Below, piece by piece: positions 44,889-53,005 of a DNA stretch of 64,000 bases (positions are counted from its first letter, which is position 1; every line of letters starts with the position of its first letter). The position numbers and the translations under genes were made by a program. The notes beneath the pieces are model-generated. The model made no database searches. It had not been told where the DNA came from and saw only the letters and a list, made by a program, of their open reading frames with translations. The stretch spans positions 654,965-718,964 of the forward strand of contig NZ_FNHV01000002.1 of the NCBI RefSeq assembly GCF_900103585.1. The letters are read 5' to 3'. The DNA comes from Streptomyces sp. cf386 (lineage in GTDB: Bacteria > Actinomycetota > Actinomycetes > Streptomycetales > Streptomycetaceae).

Positions 44889-47423
44889 CTACTCGGCCTT
44901 GATCGCGTTCAGCATGTTCAGCCGCGCCGCGTTGCGGGCCGGCCACAGCGCGGCCAGGACGCCCACCAGAGCGGCCAGCACCAGGAAGATCCCGATCCGG
45001 TCCCAGGGCAGGACCAGCGCGTAGCCCGGGATCTGGTCCGCGAAGGTCTCGCCGATCGCCCAGCCGAGGAACGAGCCGAGACCGATGCCGACCACCGCGC
45101 CGAACACCGAGATGACCACGGCCTCCAGTCGGACCATCCGCTTCACCCGGCGCCGGTCGAGACCGATCGCGCGCAGCATGCCGATCTCCTGCTGCCGTTC
45201 GAAGACCGACATCGCGAGGGTGTTGACGACACCCAGCACCGCGATGATCAGGGCCATCGCCAGCAGGCCGTACATGATGTTCAGCAGGGTGTTGATGGCG
45301 CCGCCGAACTCGTTGCGGATGTCCTGCTGGTCCATGATCGTCATCGCGGGGTTGTCGCCCAGCGCGTCGATGAGGACCTTCTCGTTCGCCGCGGACTCGC
45401 CGCCGTCCACCTTCACGAAGATCTGCTGGATGCTGGGCTGCACCTCGTGCGGGTTGACGACCTTCGTGTCGACGAGGACGGGGGAGAGGAACTCGCTGTC
45501 CTTGAAGACGGCACCGATCTTGAGCGTGCCCTTCTTCTCGTCGTTGAACGTGACCGGGACGCTGTCGCCGGGCTTCCAGCCCTTGTTCTTGGCCGTCTTC
45601 TCGGCGACCGCGATCTGCCCCTCGGCGAGCGAGTCGATGTTGCCGCTGACGACGTCGACGTTCAGGACCTGCTCGATGTCGCCCGGCGTCACCGCCGAAG
45701 CGGACACGAAGTCCTCGTCACCGAGTTCGAAGTAGGTGCTCTGCTGCGGCGAGACCGCCGAGACTCCCTTGGCCTTCTCCAGCGCCGTCAGCGCGGACTG
45801 GTCGAGGCCCCCGCCGTTGGCCATCGAGACCATGTAGTCGGCCTTGATGTTGTCCGTGGTCATCTTGTCGATGGCCTTGCCGACCGTGACACCGAGCACC
45901 GACAGGCCGGTCACCAGCGTCAGTCCGATCGCCAGCGCCGAGGCGGTGGCGCCGGTACGGCGCGGATTGCGGACCGCGTTCTGGCCGGCCAGCTTGCCGG
46001 CCACCCCGAAGGGGCCGACGAGCAGCGGACGGACGAGCGCGATCACGGGCCGGGACAGCAGCGGGATCAGGATGATCACGCCGATCAGCGCGAGGAACGC
46101 GCCCGCCCCGATGTACATCCGGCCGTCGTCGCCGCCGGTCGAGGCACCCAGCACGATCCCGGCCGCGCCGAGGGCGGTGATGGCCGTACCGATGGAGTTG
46201 CGCACCACCAGCGACTTGGTGGTGGCCACCGCGTGGACGCTGTTCATGGCCGCCACCGGCGGGATCTTCGCGGCCCGGCGGCCGGGCAGCCAGGCGGCGA
46301 ACATCGTGATCAGCACACCGACGCTGATCGCGGCGATCACCGGAGTGGCGGACAGGATCAGGGGGCCGTCCGGGATCTTCATCTCGAACGCGGCCATCCC
46401 GGACCGCAGTCCGACCGCGAGACCGATGCCGAGGACGAAGCCGATCACCGAGGCGACCAGACCCACCACCGCGGCCTCGGCGAGTACCGAGCGGGTGATC
46501 TGCTTGCGCGACGCACCGACGGCGCGCATCAGCGCGATCTCCTTGGTGCGCTGGGCGACCAGCATCGTGAAGGTGTTGGAGATCAGGAAGACCCCGACGA
46601 AGAGCGCGATGCCCGCGAAGCCGAGCAGGACCTGCTTGAGGTTGCCCAGACCTTGCTCGATCTGCTCGGCCTGCTCGTCCGCGAGCGCCTGGCCGGTCTT
46701 GGCCTCGGCGCTGTCCGGCAGCAGCGGCTTGACCGCGTCCAGGATCTTCTTGTCGTCCGCGCCGGAGGCGGCGGTGACGGTGACGCTCTCGAAGTAGCCC
46801 GGCTTGAGGTACTGCTTCTGGGCGACCGCGGTGTCGAAGAGGACGAGGCTGCCGCCGGCGTTCACGGAGCCGTCCTCGGTGGTGAACACACCGCTGAGGG
46901 TGTACTCCTTCACCGGCCCGTTCGTGGCGACCCGGACCCGGTCGCCGACCTGGTACTCGCCCTTGGCCGCGGACTCCTTGTCCAGGGCGATCTGATCGTC
47001 CTTCACCGGGCCCGAGCCGTCGGTGAACGTGTAGGCGGAGTCCTTGCCGTCCTTGCCGGGGGCGAAGTTGGAGCCCTTGTTGGACCAGCCGACGCCGATC
47101 AGCTTCCCGTCGGGGTCGGCGACCCCGGCGAAGCCTTCGACCCGGCCGTAGGCGGTGTCGACGCCGTCCACCGCGGAGATCTTGTCAAGGGTCTTCCGGG
47201 AGATCCCGGGCTCCTCCTTGGCGTTGTCGGGGTCGGCGTACGAGGTGATGGCGACGGCGACGTTGTCGTAGCTCTTCGCCGACTGGTTGCGGAAGGCGCC
47301 TGAGAGGGTGTCGGCGAAGACCAGGGTGCCGGAGACGAACGCGACGCCGAGCATCACGGCGAGCACGGTCATCAGCAGCCGGGCCTTGTGCGCGAGTACG
47401 TTGCGCAGGGCGGTGCGGAACAT
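44889..47423 (-). CDS. FtsX-like ABC permease, cassette B
   Basis: 844 residues with two FtsX modules. N-terminal helix LLMTVLAVMLGVAFVSGTLVFADTL, first membrane block ending FTMLVAQRTKEIALMRAVGASRKQITRSVLAEAAVVGLVASVIGF, a second extracytoplasmic domain, and the final block MSVFERQQEIGMLRAIGLDRRRVKRMVRLEAVVISVFGAVVGIGLG. The ATG at 47423 shares one base with the ATPase stop (TGATG); the longer open frame upstream is the ATPase read in another frame. It is paralogous to the permease at 13383-15962 and probably exports an envelope substrate. Confidence 0.9.
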   Translation of the reverse strand: MFRTALRNVLAHKARLLMTVLAVMLGVAFVSGTLVFADTLSGAFRNQSAKSYDNVAVAITSYADPDNAKEEPGISRKTLDKISAVDGVDTAYGRVEGFAGVADPDGKLIGVGWSNKGSNFAPGKDGKDSAYTFTDGSGPVKDDQIALDKESAAKGEYQVGDRVRVATNGPVKEYTLSGVFTTEDGSVNAGGSLVLFDTAVAQKQYLKPGYFESVTVTAASGADDKKILDAVKPLLPDSAEAKTGQALADEQAEQIEQGLGNLKQVLLGFAGIALFVGVFLISNTFTMLVAQRTKEIALMRAVGASRKQITRSVLAEAAVVGLVASVIGFVLGIGLAVGLRSGMAAFEMKIPDGPLILSATPVIAAISVGVLITMFAAWLPGRRAAKIPPVAAMNSVHAVATTKSLVVRNSIGTAITALGAAGIVLGASTGGDDGRMYIGAGAFLALIGVIILIPLLSRPVIALVRPLLVGPFGVAGKLAGQNAVRNPRRTGATASALAIGLTLVTGLSVLGVTVGKAIDKMTTDNIKADYMVSMANGGGLDQSALTALEKAKGVSAVSPQQSTYFELGDEDFVSASAVTPGDIEQVLNVDVVSGNIDSLAEGQIAVAEKTAKNKGWKPGDSVPVTFNDEKKGTLKIGAVFKDSEFLSPVLVDTKVVNPHEVQPSIQQIFVKVDGGESAANEKVLIDALGDNPAMTIMDQQDIRNEFGGAINTLLNIMYGLLAMALIIAVLGVVNTLAMSVFERQQEIGMLRAIGLDRRRVKRMVRLEAVVISVFGAVVGIGLGSFLGWAIGETFADQIPGYALVLPWDRIGIFLVLAALVGVLAALWPARNAARLNMLNAIKAE

Positions 47424-48193
47424 CAGCTGGTGCGGCCCTTCGCGTCGAACTGCTTCATGAAGTCGAGCACGGTGTCCGCGGTCGGCCGGTACATCTCGTC
47501 GACGATCCGTCCGTCGGCGAGGAACACCACCCGGTCCGCGTACGCCGCGGCCACCGGGTCGTGGGTCACCATCACCACCGTCTGCCCCAACTCCCGTACG
47601 GAGTTGCGCAGGAAGCCCAGCACCTCGGCGCCGGAGCGCGAGTCGAGGTTTCCGGTCGGCTCGTCGCCGAAGATGATCTCGGGCTTGGAGGCCAGCGCGC
47701 GGGCGACGGCGACGCGCTGCTGCTGGCCGCCGGAGAGCTGGGTGGGGCGGTGGCTCAGCCGGTCGGCGAGGCCGACCATACGGATGACCGAATCCAGCCA
47801 CTGCTTGTCAGCCTTGCGGCCCGCGATGTCCATCGGGAGGGTGATGTTCTCCAGCGCCGTCAGCGTCGGCAGCAGGTTGAACGCCTGGAAGATGAAGCCG
47901 ATCTTGTCCCGGCGCAACTTGGTCAGCTGCTTGTCCTTGAGGGAGCCGAGCTCGGTTTCGCCGATGCGCACCGAACCGGAGGAGAAGGTGTCCAGACCGG
48001 CGACGCAGTGCATCAGGGTGGACTTGCCGGAGCCGGAGGGGCCCATGATCGCGGTGAACTCGGCCTGCCGGAAGTCGACGGAGACCTGGTCCAGGGCGAC
48101 CACCTGGGTCTCGCCCTGTCCGTAGATCTTCGACAGATCCGTGGCGCGCGCGGCCACGGCGGTGGCCCGGCCGGCGATGGATGCGGTGGTCAC
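47423..48193 (-). CDS. ABC exporter ATP-binding protein (MacB/LolD type), cassette B
   Basis: 256 residues. MGPSGSGKSTLMHC Walker A, FIFQAFNLLPTLTALENITLPMDIAG Q-loop region, LSGGQQQRVAVARAL signature, EIIFGDEPTGNLDSRSGAEVLGFLRNSV Walker B/D-loop and MVTHDPVAAAYADRVVFLADGRIVDEMYRPTAD. It is very similar to the ATPase at 12598-13386 along its full length, including the C-terminus (KGRTS versus RGRTS), so the two cassettes arose by duplication. GTG at 48193 is preceded by AGGAGC. It is translationally coupled to its permease. Confidence 0.92.
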   Translation of the reverse strand: MTTASIAGRATAVAARATDLSKIYGQGETQVVALDQVSVDFRQAEFTAIMGPSGSGKSTLMHCVAGLDTFSSGSVRIGETELGSLKDKQLTKLRRDKIGFIFQAFNLLPTLTALENITLPMDIAGRKADKQWLDSVIRMVGLADRLSHRPTQLSGGQQQRVAVARALASKPEIIFGDEPTGNLDSRSGAEVLGFLRNSVRELGQTVVMVTHDPVAAAYADRVVFLADGRIVDEMYRPTADTVLDFMKQFDAKGRTS

Positions 48194-48586
48194 GAGAGGA
48201 ACGCTCCTGAAGGACGACGATGTGTTCGATGGACGTCATCCATCGTCCTGGCCGAGAGGCGCCGTGTAGTCAGTCGCTGTTCTGGTTCCGAAGACAGACT
48301 GCGGATGGACCGGACGCGGCTGTGTCATACCTGAGGATGACGAGGACCCCTGACAGGTGTTCGGATCGAGAACAGGTGGAGCGTCCTCGTTTGGACGGTG
48401 AAATTCCGTCATTCCGTATGCGCGGCCGACCGTCGCACGAAAGGCTATTGGCAAGTGCGGATGGCTCGTACCGTGGGCTGATGCACCCTCAGACGTCAAT
48501 AAAATAAGACAACATCGGTCCGCCCGTCCGCTGTTCGGGGGATGTATCCCGATAGGCTCGGAACCTCGATGCGGAGCCCATGGCCT
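48194..48586. other. Divergent region between ABC cassette B and bldA
   Basis: 393 bp without a credible gene. It includes a dyad at 48227-48245, the ABC promoter on the minus strand, and the bldA promoter on the right (TAGGCT at 48553-48558 is a possible -10, about 28 bp before the mature tRNA). Confidence 0.55.
48227..48245. promoter_or_regulatory. Inverted repeat upstream of ABC cassette B
   Basis: CGATGGA-N5-TCCATCG, a perfect 7-bp dyad 34 bp before the ATPase start codon. It is a candidate operator for the transporter; no adjacent regulator gene is present. Confidence 0.4.
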
Positions 48587-48670
48587 GCCCAGATGGTGGA
48601 ATGCAGACACGGCGAGCTTAAACCTCGCTGCCCCTTCGCGGGCGTGCCGGTTCAAGTCCGGCTCTGGGCA
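48587..48670 (+). tRNA. bldA: tRNA-Leu (anticodon UAA), bldA
   Basis: 84 nt. The acceptor stem GCCCAGA pairs with TCTGGGC, followed by discriminator A; no CCA is encoded. The anticodon arm GCGAG-CTTAAAC-CTCGC gives anticodon UAA, decoding UUA. The extra arm (about 12-15 nt) makes it a class II tRNA, and the T arm is GCCGG-TTCAAGT-CCGGC. In Streptomyces this single tRNA for the rare UUA codon is BldA, which gates morphological development and antibiotic production by limiting translation of TTA-containing genes. Confidence 0.95.
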
Positions 48671-48744
48671 CTTCCGACGTTCGTCGATCCCTGCAGCATT
48701 CATTGACACCTCATGACGAGGGGAGCACACTCCTGTTCGGAAGT

Positions 48745-48764
48745 TGGTGAATGAAACTTCACCA
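48745..48764. promoter_or_regulatory. Inverted repeat upstream of pobA
   Basis: TGGTGAA (48745-48751) and TTCACCA (48758-48764) form a perfect dyad around six bases, with outer TTCG/CGAA arms, 31 bp before the pobA start. It looks like an operator for an aromatic-responsive regulator such as an IclR- or MarR-type PobR, though no such gene is in the window. Confidence 0.5.
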
Positions 48765-48794
48765 CGCGAACGACACGAACAGGGAGGTTCGGCG

Positions 48795-49970
48795 ATGCGC
48801 ACCACCGTCGGCATCATCGGAGCGGGCCCCGCCGGCCTCCTCCTCGCCAGGCTGCTCCACAACGCCGGCATCGAATCGGTCGTCCTGGAGAGCCGCGACC
48901 GCGCCTACGTCGAGCACCGCCAGCGCGCCGGAATCCTGGAGCAGGGCACGGTGGACGTGCTGCGCGCGGCCGGCGCCGGGGAGCGGATGGACCGCGAGGG
49001 CCTCGGGCACGACGGCATAGAGCTGCGGTACGACCGCAAACGCCACCGCGTCGACTTCCCCGCCCTCACCGGCGGCCGGTCGGTGAGGGTCTACGCCCAG
49101 ACGGAGGTCTGCAAGGACCTCATCGCCCTCCAACTCAAGGAGGGCGGCCCCCTGCTGTTCGAGGCGGAGGCCCTGGCGGTCGAAGGCGCGGACACGGGCA
49201 GCCCGCGGATCCGCTTCCGGTACGACGGCGGCGAGGACGTCCTCGAATGCGACTACGTCGTCGGCTGCGACGGCTTCTGGGGCGTGGCCCGCAAGGCGAT
49301 CCCGGCGGAGCTGACCCGGGTCTTCGAGCGGACGTACCCCTTCGGCTGGCTCGGCATCCTCGCCGACGTCGCCCCCTCGCACGACGAGTTGGTCTACGCT
49401 CGCCACGACCGCGGCTTCGCCCTCCTCTCCATGCGCTCCCCGTCCGTCTCCCGCCTCTACCTCCAAGTGCCCGAGGGCACGGACCCCGAGGAGTGGAGCG
49501 ACGACGAGATCTGGGCGGAGCTGGAGCGCCGCTTCGAAACGGCCGACGACTGGCGGCTGGAACGCGGCCCCATCACCCAGAAGTCGGTCACGCCCATGCG
49601 GTCCTACGTCCACGAACCCATGCGCTACGGCCGCCTCTTCCTGGCCGGCGACGCGGCGCACATCGTGCCGCCGACGGGTGCCAAGGGGCTGAATCTCGCC
49701 GTCGGCGACGTCGTCACCTTCGCGCGGGCGCTGACGCACGAGAAGGAGACGGGCTCGACCGAGCTCCTCGACGCCTACTCCGAGACCTGTCTGCGCCGGG
49801 TCTGGCAGGCCGAGCGGTTCTCGTACGACATGACGACGCTGCTGCACCGTGCCCCCGACGCCACGCCGTTCGAGGACCGGCTCCAGCTCGCTCGACTGGA
49901 ACGGATCGCCGGGTCGAGGGCGGCCGAGACGGACCTCGCCGAGGGGTACACCGGGTTTCCGTTCGGGTGA
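48795..49970 (+). CDS. pobA: 4-hydroxybenzoate 3-monooxygenase
   Basis: 391 residues. A class A flavoprotein monooxygenase: GIIGAGPAGLLLARLLHNAGIESVVLESRDRAYVEHRQRAGILEQGTVDVL at the N-terminus, DYVVGCDGFWGVARKAIP in the middle and LFLAGDAAHIVPPTGAKGLNLAVGDVVTFARAL (FAD phosphate/ribityl loop) near the C-terminus. These match PobA, which converts 4-hydroxybenzoate to protocatechuate with NAD(P)H. GGGAGG precedes ATG 48795 (an upstream in-frame GTG lacks one). No protocatechuate-cleavage genes are adjacent, so the pathway continues elsewhere. Confidence 0.92.
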   Translation: MRTTVGIIGAGPAGLLLARLLHNAGIESVVLESRDRAYVEHRQRAGILEQGTVDVLRAAGAGERMDREGLGHDGIELRYDRKRHRVDFPALTGGRSVRVYAQTEVCKDLIALQLKEGGPLLFEAEALAVEGADTGSPRIRFRYDGGEDVLECDYVVGCDGFWGVARKAIPAELTRVFERTYPFGWLGILADVAPSHDELVYARHDRGFALLSMRSPSVSRLYLQVPEGTDPEEWSDDEIWAELERRFETADDWRLERGPITQKSVTPMRSYVHEPMRYGRLFLAGDAAHIVPPTGAKGLNLAVGDVVTFARALTHEKETGSTELLDAYSETCLRRVWQAERFSYDMTTLLHRAPDATPFEDRLQLARLERIAGSRAAETDLAEGYTGFPFG

Positions 49971-50184
49971 CCGCGCGCGCGGGCCGGGGGAGTGATCTCC
50001 GATCGGTTCCGGCCACGTACCAGGTTCGTCATGAATGAGCCCCTCCGTGGCCGGGAATCACCCGGCCGCGTAGCGTGTTGCGCGACACGACGAGGGAAAG
50101 ATCCTCCCCAAGCACTAGGGTCAATCCTTTGCCTACCTATTACTCTTGAGCCAAGGCCGCGCACGGTGGCCATGGAGGAGTGAA

Positions 50185-51081
50185 ATGAGGAGCAGCAACC
50201 CGGTCTTCTCGCGACGGGGGTTCAGCCGCGACAACGGCTACGCGGGCTTCAACACCGCGCCGCAGGCCGGGGGCGCCGCTGTCGGCACGCAGGGCAACCC
50301 GTACGCCCAGCCGCAGGCCGGCAACCCGTACGCGCAGAACCCTTACGCCCAGCAGGACCTCCAGCACGGCGCGCCGCCGCAGGCCCCGGCCACCACCAAC
50401 CGGATGACGATCGACGACGTCATCCTGCGCACCGGCACCACGCTCGGCACGCTGATCGTCACGGCCGCGCTCGCCTGGTTCCTGCTGCCGGTCGACGCCG
50501 CGAACATCAACCGGTCCTACGGCATCGCCATCGGTGCCGGTCTGGTCGGCATGGTGCTGGCGCTCGTGCAGTCCTTCAAGCGCAAGGCCTCGCCGGCGCT
50601 GATCCTGTCCTACGCCGCGCTCGAGGGTGTCTTCCTCGGCGTCGTCTCCAGCGTCGTCGACGAGCACATCGCCAGCGGTGCGGCCATGCAGGCCGTGCTC
50701 GGCACGATGGCGGTCTTCGCCTCCGTGCTGGTCGCCTACAAGGCGGGCTGGATCCGCGTCAACCGCCGCTTCGTCGGCTTCGTGATGGCGGCCGCGCTCG
50801 GCTTTATCCTGCTGATGGCGGTCAACCTGCTGTTCGCCGTCTTCGGCGGCGGTGACGGCCTTGGCTTCCGCAGCGGCCCGCTCGGCATCGTCTTCGGCAT
50901 CGTCGGCATCCTGCTCGGCGCCTGCTTCCTCGCCCTGGACTTCAAGCAGGTCGAGGACGGCATCGCCTACGGCGCGCCGCGCGAGGAGGCCTGGCTCGCG
51001 GCCTTCGGCCTCACCATGACGCTGGTGTGGATCTACATGGAGTTCCTGAGGCTCATCTCGATCCTCAACAGCAGCGACTAG
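50185..51081 (+). CDS. Bax inhibitor-1/YccA family membrane protein
   Basis: 298 residues. The first ~80 residues contain a GNPYAQ repeat (GNPYAQPQAGNPYAQNPYAQQDLQ). About seven helices follow (LGTLIVTAALAWFLLPV; SYGIAIGAGLVGMVLALVQSF; PALILSYAALEGVFLGVVSSVV; AVLGTMAVFASVLVAYKAGW; ...), and the C-terminus has LDFKQVEDGIAYGAPREEAWLAAFGLTMTLVWIYMEFLRLISIL, typical of the YccA/BI-1-like actinobacterial family. The physiological role is unknown, possibly ion leak. GGAGGAG precedes ATG 50185. Confidence 0.88.
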   Translation: MRSSNPVFSRRGFSRDNGYAGFNTAPQAGGAAVGTQGNPYAQPQAGNPYAQNPYAQQDLQHGAPPQAPATTNRMTIDDVILRTGTTLGTLIVTAALAWFLLPVDAANINRSYGIAIGAGLVGMVLALVQSFKRKASPALILSYAALEGVFLGVVSSVVDEHIASGAAMQAVLGTMAVFASVLVAYKAGWIRVNRRFVGFVMAAALGFILLMAVNLLFAVFGGGDGLGFRSGPLGIVFGIVGILLGACFLALDFKQVEDGIAYGAPREEAWLAAFGLTMTLVWIYMEFLRLISILNSSD

Positions 51082-51124
51082 TCTCCGCCGGTTGTGCGGT
51101 GACCGGTTTTAGACGGTCGTAAGA

Positions 51125-51157
51125 CGAAGGGCCCCGGGTTCACCCCGGGGCCCTTCG
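51125..51157. terminator. Bidirectional terminator after the BI-1 gene
   Basis: A perfect 14-bp stem (CGAAGGGCCCCGGG with CCCGGGGCCCTTCG) with a 5-nt loop, between the BI-1 gene and the convergent DUF4287 gene. Confidence 0.8.
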
Positions 51158-51171
51158 GCGTCTGTGCGCGC

Positions 51172-51402
51172 CTAGAGGAATTTGCGCGCCGCCCTCCTCA
51201 GGTCGTACTCGTGGATGATCGCCTTCGCGTGGCCGTACGCGAGGTCGTATTCGTGGCGAAGCCAGCTGACCTTCTCCTCGAAGCGGACGAGGGCCGGGCC
51301 TTCTTCTACGGTGCGGAGCCAGTCGGAGACTTCACGACCGGTGCAGTGGGGGATGCGGGCGAGCATGTTGCGGTGGGTCTCCTCGGAGAGGACGTGGGAC
51401 AT
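51172..51402 (-). CDS. DUF4287 domain protein
   Basis: 76 residues. THRNMLARIPHCTGREVSDWLRTVEEGPALVRFEEKVSWLRHEYDLAYGHAKAIIHEYDLRRAARKF is the complete DUF4287 domain, a small helical fold of unknown function common in actinobacteria. GGAGGC five bases before ATG 51402 selects it over a start at 51420. It is divergent from the following small gene. Confidence 0.85.
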   Translation of the reverse strand: MSHVLSEETHRNMLARIPHCTGREVSDWLRTVEEGPALVRFEEKVSWLRHEYDLAYGHAKAIIHEYDLRRAARKFL

Positions 51403-51494
51403 CGGCGCCTCCGGACGCAAAGGGGATGTAAGCCGGTCCTTCAGGTCACCGTGCCTGAGCGTTCGCCCGTTGGCAACAGTCGTGGTGGGACGCG

Positions 51495-51506
51495 TAGGTT
51501 TGTGGC
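51495..51506 (+). promoter_or_regulatory. -10 box of a probable leaderless promoter
   Basis: TAGGTT (51495-51500) is six bases before GTG 51507 and no ribosome-binding site is present. Confidence 0.5.
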
Positions 51507-51818
51507 GTGGTTGATACGACGCCCTTGACTCGTGCCGTTGATCACTTCGCCGACCGTTTGAGGGCTGCGCCTCAGAGTCGGCTGCAGAGGGGCGCCGCCG
51601 GGGAGGCGCTGGGGTTGGCCCGGGAGTTCGCCCGGTGGGCGCAGGCTCTGGAGACGCCCGGGGTCGAGCCTCGGGAGATGCCTGACGCCGGGATGTTCGC
51701 TGCGGCTGATCAAGTCACCGTCGCCGTGCATGACTTGGCGGTGGTTCTTGAGAGTGAGGATCAGGTCGCTGAAGCGGTGCGGTTGGTTGCAGATGCGCAG
51801 AAGCGGGCGGGGGTCTGA
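51507..51818 (+). CDS. Small hypothetical helical protein
   Basis: 103 residues, mostly helical: LTRAVDHFADRLRAAPQSRLQRGAAGEALGLAREFARWAQALETPG and DQVTVAVHDLAVVLESEDQVAEAVRLVADAQ. It has no signal or membrane segment and no recognised family. GTG start with a -10 box directly upstream (leaderless). Homologues of this size are common in Streptomyces as hypothetical proteins. Confidence 0.65.
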   Translation: MVDTTPLTRAVDHFADRLRAAPQSRLQRGAAGEALGLAREFARWAQALETPGVEPREMPDAGMFAAADQVTVAVHDLAVVLESEDQVAEAVRLVADAQKRAGV

Positions 51819-51828
51819 GGTTGGCGGG

Positions 51829-51912
51829 TGCGGGCGGGTGGGGGCTGGTCGCGCCCACGCGGCGGAGCCGCACATCGATACAGCCCCGCGCCCCTAAAAG
51901 GGGCGCTGCAGT
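51829..51912. repeat. Second type of Streptomyces intergenic repeat
   Basis: GGGGGCTGGTCGCGCCCACG, followed by GCGGCGGAGCCGCACATCG, ACAGCCCCGCGCCCCTAAAAGGGGCGC and TGCAGTTCC, forms a stem-rich unit that I recognise as dispersed between Streptomyces genes. It carries no gene; it contains a GCGCCCCTAAAAGGGGCGC hairpin that could also terminate both convergent flanking genes. Confidence 0.6.
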
Positions 51913-51927
51913 TCCCGGCATCAAGAA

Positions 51928-52719
51928 CTACAGGCTCGCTATGACCCTGTCCGCCAAGATGTAGACGTTCTCCTCGCCGCACGCGAACGTCAGGGTGTAG
52001 GCGCCTGACACTCCGGAGCCGCCCAGCAGTACCGGCGTTTCGCCTGCGCGGAGGGCTGTTGACAGGCGTTCCGCCGTTTCGCGGTGGCCCGGGGTCATGC
52101 AGAGGGTGGTGCCGTCGGCGAAGACGTAGACGTCGAGGGTGCCCAGGGGGCCCGGGCGGACGTCGGTGAGTTCGGTGGCGGAGGCGGCCAGGTCCTCAAG
52201 GGTGGCCACCGTGCGCTCGTGATCGTTCACGGTCGGTGAGGAGACCGGGACGAAGTCCGGGTGGGAGGGGTGGCGGCGGCGGGCCGCGGCCAGTTCCGGG
52301 GACTCCCCGGCGAACTCGTCGGCGTCGGTAGTCGGCTCGGTCACCGGCTCCAGGTGCTCCAGGCCCGCGAAATCGGCCTGACGGGGCAGGAACAGCTCGC
52401 TGTCGGACAGGCCCAGCAGGGTGGGCGCGTCGGAGGCGTCACGGGCCTCCTGAGCGGCCCAGAAGGCGCGCGCCTCGGCGAGCTCCCGCTCGCGTTCCTC
52501 GGCGAGTGCCTCGGACACCGCGGCGCGTATCTCATCGGCGTCGGCGGAGAGGCGGGCCGGCGGAACGAGGCCGCGGGCCGTGGTCGCGTTGTTCTGTGCC
52601 AGCTCGGTGTGCAGGGCCGCGACCTGTCGGCGCAACACCATGAGGGTGCGCAGGACGGCGACGCCCACGGCGCCGGTGGCGGCCGTGGTGAGCAGCAAGG
52701 CGATCGGCATGGCGCTCAC
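51928..52719 (-). CDS. Hypothetical membrane-anchored protein
   Basis: 263 residues. An N-terminal helix (PIALLLTTAATGAVGVAVLRTLMV) is followed by a helical Ala/Glu-rich segment to ~95, an acidic linker, and a C-terminal domain of ~100 residues (RTVATLEDLAASATELTDVRPGPLGTLDVYVFADGTTLCMTPGHRETAERLSTALRAGETPVLLGGSGVSGAYTLTFACGEENVYILADRVIASL). No family is recognised. GTG at 52719 has GGGAG upstream; ATG at 52710 is the alternative. Confidence 0.65.
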   Translation of the reverse strand: MSAMPIALLLTTAATGAVGVAVLRTLMVLRRQVAALHTELAQNNATTARGLVPPARLSADADEIRAAVSEALAEERERELAEARAFWAAQEARDASDAPTLLGLSDSELFLPRQADFAGLEHLEPVTEPTTDADEFAGESPELAAARRRHPSHPDFVPVSSPTVNDHERTVATLEDLAASATELTDVRPGPLGTLDVYVFADGTTLCMTPGHRETAERLSTALRAGETPVLLGGSGVSGAYTLTFACGEENVYILADRVIASL

Positions 52720-52916
52720 TGACGTACTCCCGGTTCAAAGTCGACCCCCGACTTCCTACATCAGCTTGAAGGGCGGACTATCCAGCTGTCAGTGCGTAAC
52801 GTCACGAAACGGACAGGACTTTGGGCCTGGGGTTTGGTGCTGCAACGGCTCTGAGCTGCGTAAATCCCTCCGCAGAGGGAGATAGGTCACATCCTGGGGG
52901 AGATTGGATCACAAAT

Positions 52917-52953
52917 CGGCCCAGAACCTTGGAGTTTCCCAGGTTCTGGGCCG
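52917..52953 (-). terminator. Terminator after the thiolase gene
   Basis: CGGCCCAGAACCT pairs perfectly with AGGTTCTGGGCCG around TGGAGTTTCCC, about 53 bp beyond the thiolase stop. Confidence 0.75.
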
Positions 52954-53005
52954 AAGGCTCACGGTGGGTCGTGAGTTGACTACTCAGGGGATTCTGTCGA
53001 GGGGT

